Shown: in pieces, positions 1 to 5,109 of the stretch | Layout of the letters: every line of letters begins with the position of its first letter | Position numbering within the stretch: position 1 is the first letter of the stretch | Assembly (NCBI GenBank): GCA_903934745.1 | Contig: CAIZOZ010000181.1 | Location: 1 to 6,973, forward strand | Reading direction: 5' to 3' | Origin: an uncultured cyanobacterium | GTDB lineage: Bacteria; Cyanobacteriota; Cyanobacteriia; PCC-6307; Cyanobiaceae | DNA: 6,973 bases | The notes under the pieces: model-generated | Database searches by the model: none | Told to the model about the DNA's origin: nothing | Seen by the model: the letters and a program-made list of their open reading frames with translations, nothing else | Program-made: the position numbers and the translations under genes

Positions 1-279
1 TCCAGCGATGGCGGCACTTCTGCAGACGGTGATCCAGCACTGGCTCCCCTCTGTCCTGAAGAGGTCGGCGAGGTCCACCGCCGTGTGCTCGCACTGCCCC
101 AGGCCGCTCGTCAGGAACTAACCAAGGCCTTCCGCGAGCACTTCCAGGTGCCGCGCAACGCCCGCTCCATCGGTGATCGCATCAGCCAACGGCAGCACAG
201 CGACTTCATCGCGCTCTTCCTCGAAGAAGCGCAGGGGGGCCAGGAGCAGGTCGAACCTCCTGCGGCGCCAAGCCCATGA
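1..279 (+). CDS. 3' end of an unrecognised protein gene (partial at window edge)
   Basis: The frame is open from the first base to a TGA at 277-279, giving the last 92 residues of a protein whose start lies outside the window. A GTG at 85 could serve as an internal start for a 64-residue product, but nothing forces that choice. The visible part has a helical, charged core (around LTKAFREHFQVP and IGDRISQRQHSDFIALFLEE) followed by a Gln/Glu/Pro/Ala-rich tail. I do not recognise the family and see no catalytic motif. The stop overlaps the start of the next gene as ATGA, so the two are probably co-transcribed and translationally coupled. Pairing with a small RHH-type protein is common for plasmid maintenance, partition or toxin-antitoxin operons, but that role is inference only. 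Confidence that it is coding rests on the ATGA coupling and the sensible composition. Confidence 0.55.
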   Translation, partial: SSDGGTSADGDPALAPLCPEEVGEVHRRVLALPQAARQELTKAFREHFQVPRNARSIGDRISQRQHSDFIALFLEEAQGGQEQVEPPAAPSP

Positions 280-512
280 GCACAAGCCATCGCCCCCGGC
301 CGCCACGCCGCGACGGCGAGCAGCCCCGCTCCCTGGCCGGTCGCCATTTCATCCAGACCCAGGTGCGCACCGATGTCTATCTGCAGATCCGCGAGGTGAT
401 GCAGCGCCACAACCTCTCCGCCAGCGGAGCGGTGCATCACCTGCTGCGTGAGCGCTTTGGCCTGCCGCCGCTGCCTCCATTCGATCAACACCCCAATCCC
501 ACCGCGGATTAA
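276..512 (+). CDS. Small ribbon-helix-helix (CopG/ParG-like) DNA-binding protein
   Basis: The gene encodes 78 residues and starts at an ATG overlapping the upstream TGA (ATGA), which fixes the start. Residues 1-24 are Arg/Pro-rich and likely disordered. Residues about 25-61 fit the RHH pattern: a short polar/hydrophobic strand (HFIQTQVRTD), helix A (VYLQIREVMQRHN), a turn with L-S-A-S-G at the position where RHH proteins usually carry L-S-x-S, and helix B (AVHHLLRERFGL). The last 17 residues are a Pro-rich tail. A disordered basic arm before an RHH domain resembles plasmid partition proteins of the ParG type, as well as many small antitoxins and copy-number regulators. Such proteins bind DNA as dimers through the paired strands and usually repress their own operon. 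No ParA-type Walker ATPase is visible, so partition is only a possibility. The assignment is by pattern, without profile search. Confidence 0.6.
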   Translation: MSTSHRPRPPRRDGEQPRSLAGRHFIQTQVRTDVYLQIREVMQRHNLSASGAVHHLLRERFGLPPLPPFDQHPNPTAD

Positions 513-528
513 CGAGTCCGGATCGAAC

Positions 529-1144
529 GTGCTGCAACCGGTGGCTGTCGTTCGTGTGAATGGCAACGAGGTCGGCCGGCTCGTTGGCGCCGAGAAATGG
601 GGTGGCAGTCCGGCTGCGGTGGTCCAGATCGCGGAGATGGATCCGGCCAATCCTTACCCCGAAGTCCTGCTCTCTTCCTTTACCGGAGGGGCGCACTGCT
701 GCAACCAGATTCAGGTGCTCACGAGCGACCGCAGCGGCCAGACCTGGCGAGAGGTGACACTCGGACCCTTTGACGGGGGCGATTCGCCGGCAGAGGATCC
801 GCTCGGGAATGGACGCTTCCTGATCGTCAACGTCGACAACCGGTTCCTCTATCGCTTTGCCTGCTACGCCTGCAGCACGGCGCCTGCACGCATCTGGCAG
901 CTCCAATGGGTTTCTGGCCGGTTACGTCGCCAACAAGGCGCTGGTGGGTGAACTGTATGACGGATGGGATCGCATGACCCAGCGCTATGACGCCTCCTCA
1001 GATTGGGGGATGAAGGAGTGCAAGGGCGACCTGGATGGCAATGGCAAGTGCCTGGGCCAGGAAATCGCCTACAGCTCCTTCCCGGAAGCCTTGCGGGCCT
1101 TCCTGATTGATGCCGGCTACATCAAGCCGACTGGTGAGCAATAA
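529..1144 (+). pseudogene. Decayed conserved (cyanobacterial-type) hypothetical protein gene, 5'-truncated and frame-disrupted
   Basis: Two adjacent frames carry pieces of what looks like one protein. Frame one, roughly 517-903, contains VAVVRVNGNE, QIAEMDPANPYPEVLLSSF, TGGAHCCNQIQVLTSD, PFDGGDSPAEDPLGNGRF and VNVDNRFLYRF, then runs into unrelated residues and a TGA at 949-951. The next frame, from about 902, continues with NGFLAGYVANKALVGELYDG, SDWGMKECKGDLDGNGKC and SFPEALRAFLIDAGYIKP, ending at TAA 1142-1144. Neither piece makes sense alone. From memory, similar proteins in cyanobacteria have both blocks in one chain, separated by an extra stretch, so a deletion with a frame shift near 900 fits better than a single-base slip. 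No signal peptide or ribosome-binding site precedes the first block. A GTG at 529 is the first plausible start, yet homology-like sequence begins right after the RHH stop codon, suggesting the 5' end was cut off. The function of the family is unknown to me. A sequencing error is the main alternative for the frame change. Confidence 0.6.
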
Positions 1145-1162
1145 CTCTCCTAAACAACAGAC

Positions 1163-2455
1163 TCACGACGACACGCCCCTCAGCCGTTGTGCCGCTTTGC
1201 TGAAGGCGTCATCCACCACGTCGTCTCCGCACCAGCGGCTGTAGGCCGCCAGGTGGGTCTGAACGCTGTGGCCCATCGCCGCGGCCACCACCTTGGGCGG
1301 CAGGTCACAGATCACGTGGGCCCGATGGGCATAACCGTGCCGGCAGGAATAGAGCACCAACTTTTCTCCCTGGGCTTCGTACTGCTGGCGCAGGTGTTGC
1401 CAGTGGTCCCTCCGAAGCAGGTAGCGACTGAAGGAATCCGAGCCGAAGCCCGCTCGCATGGGTGGGAGCTTTGCCGGATCAAAGGTCTCGAGGAGCTTCC
1501 ATTCCGTGGCCCAGTGGTCACAGGGCAGCAGCCGCAGGGGTCTGGGCTTGGTTTTGCCGCGAGAGGCAACCTTTTCATAGGTGCACCAGAGCCGTCCCTG
1601 GCGAAGCTGCAGATGCTGCAGCTCTTCGGGTCGCAGGCCAAAGGCGCAGAGCAGTTGGAAGGCCAACCGCCAGCGCGAGTCCGGAATGGCCTGCACCATC
1701 GCCAGGATGTCTGGCACGGCAATCGGTGTCGTGACCGCTCGGCTCTCCCGTGACCGACCAATGATTGTGGAGAGGTCAGGCGCCGGAGCCCATTGGGCTG
1801 GAAGCAGCTTCTGGCCAACCGCCCAACGCAGCAGAGCAGCGGTGTACTGGATTTGCAGTCTTCTGGTGCGGCAGCCAGGGCGCTGACTCCACAGATCAGC
1901 TTGCGCTTCCAGCAGTTGGGTTGCATCGCGGGTAGTCGGTGGCCCTTTCGCTGTCTTGAGGACCAGCGCCATTCGCGGCTTGTAAAGCCGCTCCCAGGTC
2001 GTTTCCTTGATTTCGCCGCTGCGCAGCTTGTGCTGCTGGTAGCGGCGGATCAGGCCGGCCCAGTCAATCGAGATCGGGCGGCTGGCTGTTGCGGGAGGTG
2101 GAACGCTGGGCTGGAGGTTTGATGGCTGGCTGGCCAGGGCTTCTGCCTGGCGCCTGGCCTCAGCCTCAGCCTTGGCTGCACCCAGCTCCGCAATGGCCAG
2201 CTCGAGAGGGACCCCGTTCTGGAAGGCCTCGAAGACCGTCACCACGCCATCGCGGATGGCTTCGAGTTGGTCCGACTCCCAGGGGTACGGCAGGAGCAGC
2301 TGCTTGCGATGCCCATCACCGGCGCGAGCCGTGATGTGAAGCCGGGCCCGCCCCCTGAAGTTCGACACCGTCCAGCCGCTTCGGCAGCCCCTCTGGCCGA
2401 GGGCTCGCAGGACGCCGCCGCGGAGCAGAACATCCCATTCCGGGACCGCTGGCAT
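1163..2455 (-). CDS. Tyrosine recombinase (phage-type site-specific integrase) of a tRNA-associated island
   Basis: The 430-residue protein has the layout of a tyrosine recombinase. Residues 1-125 hold an N-terminal arm-binding-like part and an Ala/Glu-rich linker. Residues about 128-225 are the core-binding helical domain (IDWAGLIRRYQQHK onward), and residues about 240-425 are the catalytic domain. Visible active-site candidates are R275 in LCAFGLRPEEL, a lysine in the beta-hairpin segment (K295, K301 or K303), R372 with H373 in YSCRHGYAH, H396 in MGHSVQTH and the nucleophile Y405 in HLAAYSRW. The usual first His of the H-x-x-R box is Tyr369 here. It would cut and rejoin DNA at an attachment site, and a tRNA-Arg 3' half lies 128 bp upstream of its start, the normal arrangement for an island integrase. 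The ATG at 2455 gives an N-terminus that aligns with the second recombinase in the window. No Shine-Dalgarno sequence is visible; the leader is instead occupied by a repeat array. It converges on the decayed gene to the left with 18 bp between them. Confidence 0.93.
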   Translation of the reverse strand: MPAVPEWDVLLRGGVLRALGQRGCRSGWTVSNFRGRARLHITARAGDGHRKQLLLPYPWESDQLEAIRDGVVTVFEAFQNGVPLELAIAELGAAKAEAEARRQAEALASQPSNLQPSVPPPATASRPISIDWAGLIRRYQQHKLRSGEIKETTWERLYKPRMALVLKTAKGPPTTRDATQLLEAQADLWSQRPGCRTRRLQIQYTAALLRWAVGQKLLPAQWAPAPDLSTIIGRSRESRAVTTPIAVPDILAMVQAIPDSRWRLAFQLLCAFGLRPEELQHLQLRQGRLWCTYEKVASRGKTKPRPLRLLPCDHWATEWKLLETFDPAKLPPMRAGFGSDSFSRYLLRRDHWQHLRQQYEAQGEKLVLYSCRHGYAHRAHVICDLPPKVVAAAMGHSVQTHLAAYSRWCGDDVVDDAFSKAAQRLRGVSS

Positions 2456-2487
2456 GTGAGAAGGTATGTGAGAAGGTCCTTCTCACA
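2454..2487. promoter_or_regulatory. Three-copy 10-bp repeat array at the integrase start (operator or arm-type binding sites)
   Basis: The word TGTGAGAAGG occurs at 2455-2464 and 2467-2476, and its exact reverse complement at 2478-2487. The first two copies sit in a perfect 12-bp tandem repeat (2454-2465, 2466-2477). Copies two and three form a perfect palindrome with 10-bp arms and a 1-bp centre. The array touches the integrase start codon and fills the place of its ribosome-binding site. Arrays of this kind serve as binding sites for an integrase N-terminal domain, an excisionase or a repressor. Which of these applies cannot be read from the sequence. Confidence 0.7.
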
Positions 2488-2518
2488 GCCTGGCACGAGC
2501 AAGCAGAAGCAGGTAAAG

Positions 2519-2570
2519 CCTGTCAGCCCAAAAGCCTGTGGCAGAGAGGCTTTTGGGCTGAAAAATCAGG
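2519..2570. terminator. Long hairpin between integrase and tRNA half; possible tRNA terminator
   Basis: A 15-bp perfect stem (2523-2537 with 2547-2561, loop of 9) includes AAAAGCCT and AGGCTTTT arms. It extends outward by CCTG/CAGG (2519-2522, 2567-2570) across a 5-base A-rich bulge. It begins 22 bases beyond the end of the tRNA half on the minus strand, where a tRNA terminator would be expected, and the TTTT inside the stem could act as the U-tract of a shorter inner hairpin. No clean U-run follows the full stem in either direction, so a structural role in the attachment region is also possible. Confidence 0.45.
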
Positions 2571-2582
2571 CTCTGACTGAAA

Positions 2583-2626
2583 CGCCCCCTGTGTGATTCG
2601 AACACACGACCGGCTGCTTAGAAGGC
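2583..2626 (-). other. 3' half of a tRNA-Arg(UCU) gene: attachment-site (att) core
   Basis: Read on the minus strand this is an exact tRNA 3' half. It has the 7-base anticodon loop CTTCTAA with anticodon TCT (2618-2624), the anticodon-stem 3' strand GCAGC (2613-2617), a 5-base variable loop (2608-2612), a perfect 5-bp T-arm with loop TTCGAAT (2591-2607), the acceptor 3' strand AGGGGGC (2584-2590) and discriminator G at 2583. CCA is not encoded. Upstream only the two innermost bases of the anticodon stem can pair. Beyond 2626 there is no D-arm and no GCCCCCT acceptor 5' strand. The gene is therefore cut at the anticodon stem-loop, a classic crossover point for tyrosine recombinases, and is not a functional tRNA. 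Confidence 0.85.
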
Positions 2627-2852
2627 GTGGCTGAATTCAAGTGACTGACTGGGCTCTTGCCCGCTCACCCCGATTGCTCGCGCACGGTTTCGCGCAACCC
2701 TGCCCAAGCAAGCCGGGGCCGTTCTGCGCGAATCCTGCAGCTGGCGGCAGTTGGGGCATCCGCTCTCCGGTGCCCTTCGCCGTTGTGGAGGTCAGCCCAT
2801 CCGCCGGTCACTGGGCCGTGCCTACTGCATCGATCTGCTCCTGAAGCCTTCC

Positions 2853-2866
2853 GCGCCCATGGGCGC
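2853..2866. repeat. 14-bp perfect palindrome
   Basis: The sequence GCGCCCATGGGCGC is its own reverse complement. It lies in the gene-poor stretch and has no obvious partner copy in the window. It could be a dimer-binding site, but a GC-rich palindrome of this length may also occur by chance. Confidence 0.3.
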
Positions 2867-3045
2867 CTGCCGATCCATTCCCCTCGCACTGCCATGCCTG
2901 TTCCCACCCCTATCTCTACAGAGGCCTCCTATGCCCGAGTGGCAGTCGCTACAGAACCCGTCGGCCCGTCCTGCTCGCTCCAGCGTTCCGGTTCCCTGAT
3001 CTGAGCGCCCGCCCAGTCTCCAGGAATAGAACAGCAAACCCCAAG

Positions 3046-3073
3046 CGGCGGCATCCATCTGTTTTTGCCGTCG
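3046..3073 (-). terminator. Weak hairpin after the DUF6880 gene
   Basis: Arms at 3046-3053 and 3066-3073 pair over 8 bp with one imperfect position, around a 12-base loop. The hairpin starts 7 bases after the minus-strand stop codon. The sequence following it on the minus strand (CTTGGGGTTTGC) has only a poor U-tract, so termination here is a weak suggestion. Confidence 0.25.
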
Positions 3074-3080
3074 TCCTGCA

Positions 3081-4688
3081 TCAGCTTCCCTGAGCCATCC
3101 CCAGCTCCTGCATCCGCTTCCAGAAGCTGCTCTTGCGGGCATGGTTCTGGCGGATCCCGGCGAGGTAAGCGTCGTGGCTGGGGATCTCATGCCAGTCGGC
3201 GATGCGGGAGCTGAGCCGCTCACAGCTCTGGAGGTGGTGGGCGGCATGGCCATAGCGGCTGGAGCGAGCGTTGGCCAAGGTGAAGTCCACCATCGATCGC
3301 AGGGCGATGGTGGCTGCCAGGGGATGCGCCTGGCTCAGCTTCTCGGCGGTGGCCCCCAGAAGGGTGTACTGGTCTCCATCCAGCTGGCTGCGGCGTTTCA
3401 CCACGAGCTCTGAGGCCCGGCCGAGGCAGGAAGGCCAATGGATCAGGAAGCTGAGCGCCTGATCCACCGAAGGATGGGCCAGGGCCTGCTCGATCGCCCG
3501 TTGCTCCGCCGGCCCATCCTCAAAGGCCGGTAGGCGATCGAGGTAATCCCGCAACACATCTGAGCGAAGGCAGCGCGTAAACAAGCTCCAACGGGCGGCT
3601 TGGGCCTCGTCCGGCCGGGCCAGGGCTTCAAGGGTTTCGATATGGGTCTCCTCCCATTCCATCTCCGGCCAGCGGGTGCGGTCGGGAGTGGCTCGGGTGA
3701 GGTAAGCAAGCGCGTCTTCCGGCCGCCCAACCGCCAGCAGCCGCCGGGCGATGCCGGTGGCGATGCGGGGGAAGCGCTGCTGCTCGGGCGTGTACTGGGC
3801 GATGTAGGCATCGATATCGCCCATCGCCGTGGCCACGTCCTGAAGGCCCAGCTTCACGGTCCACTGGCGCGAGCTTTCCTCGCGCTCATGGGCGTAGGTG
3901 GGTCCGCCGGAGCCCCAGCCCACCTGCTGCCACTCCTGCCGCGGCGGCACGGGAACCGGCTGCTCGGCCAGCTGCACGAAACGGGACTTGAGCAGCGCCA
4001 GACCCTCCGGCCCAAGCGCCTGCTTCAGCTGCCCAATCACCCCGTCGAAGACCCCATAGCCGTTGTCACAGAAGGCCTCGAACACCTGCTCCGCCAACGT
4101 GGCGGGGTCGGGCTGCGCCGCCTCGGTGATCCGGCCCAGCTGGCCCATCGCCTGGCGAAACACATCACCAAGCAGCCCACTGCTGTCATCGCAGCGGCCC
4201 AGCACGTTGTTGCCCAGCTCCAGGAACTGCCACAGCAGCTCCCGGGCGGCCCTGGGCTCGGCCTGGGCGATCGGGCCGGTGATCGCCTCCAGCTGCAGGG
4301 TCAGCTCCTGCAGCACCGCCCGGCGCTGCTCGCGCTCCAGAAAGCTCCGCGAGCGGGCGATGGTGGCCAGTCGCTGGCGCACCTGGGCAACGGCATCCTG
4401 GGGACTGGTGGCATTGGCCACGGCCAGGCGGATGCGGCGCTTGATCGCCGGATCGCTGCCGGCCAGCTCCAGCAGCAGCTCCGCCAGGCACTCGGGTCCC
4501 AGGGCGATCAGCACCTGGGTATTCAGGGCGGAGGAACGGGGCACCGGCAGGGAGCCACGGAACGACGCCCCAGCCTGGCCGATCGGGCCGCTCTGAACGG
4601 TGAGGCCAGGTGCGGTCGCCAGCGCCCCCCGGACATGGCCCTGGGCATCAACTGCCGCGGCAGGCCATGGTGCCATCAGGCAACCCAT
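3081..4688 (-). CDS. DUF6880-type helical-repeat protein
   Basis: The open frame of 535 codons matches from memory the DUF6880 family, whose biochemical role I do not know. Family landmarks seen are CLAELLLELAGSDPAIKRRI (67-86), RSRSFLERE (112-120), LGRCDDSSG..GDVFRQA (163-180), FCDNGYGVFDGVIGQLKQAL (206-225), LGPEGLALLKSRF (225-237), GDIDAYIAQYTPEQQRFPRI (290-309), ARRLLAVGRPEDAL (314-327), EWEETHIETLEAL (344-356), DEAQAARWSLFTRCL (360-374), ALSFLIHWPS (411-420), DGDQYTLL (437-444), HPLAATIALRSMVDFTLANA (455-474), SSRYGHAAHHL (476-486), HDAYLAGIRQNHARKSSFW (505-523). It is predicted all-helical and cytoplasmic, with no membrane segments. It resembles the helical region attached to some SWIM zinc-finger proteins, but no zinc motif is present. 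The ATG at 4688 follows AAAGGA closely (spacing 3), yet family similarity begins only near residue 54, so a GTG at 4544 (residue 49) is a strong alternative start. The gene is divergent from hipB with 47 bp between the starts and may share its operator. Confidence 0.8.
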   Translation of the reverse strand: MGCLMAPWPAAAVDAQGHVRGALATAPGLTVQSGPIGQAGASFRGSLPVPRSSALNTQVLIALGPECLAELLLELAGSDPAIKRRIRLAVANATSPQDAVAQVRQRLATIARSRSFLEREQRRAVLQELTLQLEAITGPIAQAEPRAARELLWQFLELGNNVLGRCDDSSGLLGDVFRQAMGQLGRITEAAQPDPATLAEQVFEAFCDNGYGVFDGVIGQLKQALGPEGLALLKSRFVQLAEQPVPVPPRQEWQQVGWGSGGPTYAHEREESSRQWTVKLGLQDVATAMGDIDAYIAQYTPEQQRFPRIATGIARRLLAVGRPEDALAYLTRATPDRTRWPEMEWEETHIETLEALARPDEAQAARWSLFTRCLRSDVLRDYLDRLPAFEDGPAEQRAIEQALAHPSVDQALSFLIHWPSCLGRASELVVKRRSQLDGDQYTLLGATAEKLSQAHPLAATIALRSMVDFTLANARSSRYGHAAHHLQSCERLSSRIADWHEIPSHDAYLAGIRQNHARKSSFWKRMQELGMAQGS

Positions 4689-4735
4689 GAGTCCTTTAAG
4701 CTGTCATCACTCATCCTTGCCTGTCATTTGCCTGC
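4687..4735. promoter_or_regulatory. Divergent promoter/operator region of hipBA and the DUF6880 gene
   Basis: This short region separates two divergent genes. It contains an inverted repeat ATGAGT (4687-4692) and ACTCAT (4709-4714) with a 16-base spacer, whose left arm covers the ATG of the DUF6880 gene, and a direct repeat CTGTCAT at 4701-4707 and 4721-4727, exactly 20 bp (about two helical turns) apart. HipB proteins are known to repress their own operons by binding inverted repeats upstream, so these are candidate operator elements. The E. coli TATCC-N8-GGATA operator is not present. No confident -10/-35 pair can be assigned; TTTAAG at 4695-4700 is only a guess for a -10 element. Confidence 0.4.
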
Positions 4736-5077
4736 TTGGCCCAGCTCAGTCCCATCGTTCAGCACCCCCCGGCGGCCCTGGAGCAGGCCCTGCAGCGGCT
4801 GGGCCGCAACATCCGCACCGCTCGGCTACGGCGCCGCTGGCGGCTGGAGGATGTGGCCGAGCGGATGGGCGTGAGCCGCTTCACCGTGGCCGATGTGGAG
4901 CGCGGCAAGCCCGGCACCTCGATGGCCGCCTACCTCGGTGCCCTCTGGGTCCTGGGGCTGCTCGATCAGCTACAGGTGGTGGCAGATCCCGACCGGGATG
5001 AGGAGGGCAAGGCCCTGGAGGCGGCTCGCCAGCCGGGTCAGGCCCCCCGCCGCCATCGCTTCGACGACAACTTCTGA
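4736..5077 (+). CDS. hipB: HipB-like XRE-family antitoxin and autorepressor
   Basis: The 113-residue protein has an XRE/HTH_3 domain at about residues 21-83: LGRNIRTARLRRRWRLEDVA forms the first helices, ERMGVSRFTVADVERGKPG carries the helix-turn-helix and recognition helix with the usual V-E-R-G-K-P-G ending, and AYLGALWVLGLLDQLQVVAD closes the domain. The C-terminal tail is charged and ends in FDDNF, like the flexible tails of other HipB proteins. It would bind DNA as a dimer, repress the hipBA operon and neutralise HipA by complex formation. The start is a TTG at 4736, the best available after an in-frame stop at 4697; no Shine-Dalgarno sequence is visible, and a CTG at 4721 is another option. 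hipA follows 32 bp downstream on the same strand. The assignment is strengthened by this neighbour. Confidence 0.88.
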   Translation: MAQLSPIVQHPPAALEQALQRLGRNIRTARLRRRWRLEDVAERMGVSRFTVADVERGKPGTSMAAYLGALWVLGLLDQLQVVADPDRDEEGKALEAARQPGQAPRRHRFDDNF

Positions 5078-5109
5078 TCCACCACGCCTACCCGCGGGGC
5101 TCTCCAGCC

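Larger units (their letters stand above)
2627..3080. other. Gene-poor 450-bp stretch between the att core and the DUF6880 gene
   Basis: I see no convincing gene here. Several frames stay open on both strands, but their translations are Pro/Arg/Ser-rich, lack recognisable blocks, have no good ribosome-binding sites and overlap each other, as expected in GC-rich noncoding DNA. Next to an att core this could be an arm region or the scar of deleted element DNA. It contains the palindrome at 2853-2866 and a weak hairpin at 3046-3073, listed separately. Confidence 0.5.

Noticed and set aside
111..906. Long minus-strand open frames opposite the left genes
   Set aside because: They lie antisense to frames with better protein character, are rich in Arg/Ala/Gly and show no recognisable blocks; typical shadows in GC-rich DNA.
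2583..2640. Complete tRNA gene
   Set aside because: No D-arm, no 5' acceptor strand and a broken anticodon stem beyond 2626; only the 3' half is present.
2934..3002. Short peptide frame starting ATGCCCGAGTGG
   Set aside because: Only about 22 codons, no upstream ribosome-binding site and no supporting context.
2641..3004. Open frames in the gene-poor stretch (for example 2657-3004 and 2665-2907)
   Set aside because: Overlapping on both strands, low-complexity translations, no ribosome-binding sites and no family resemblance.
3600..4874. 424-codon plus-strand open frame opposite the DUF6880 gene
   Set aside because: Composition is Gly/Arg/Leu/His/Gln-rich with no motif, it is antisense to a well-recognised family and runs into the hipB region in another frame.
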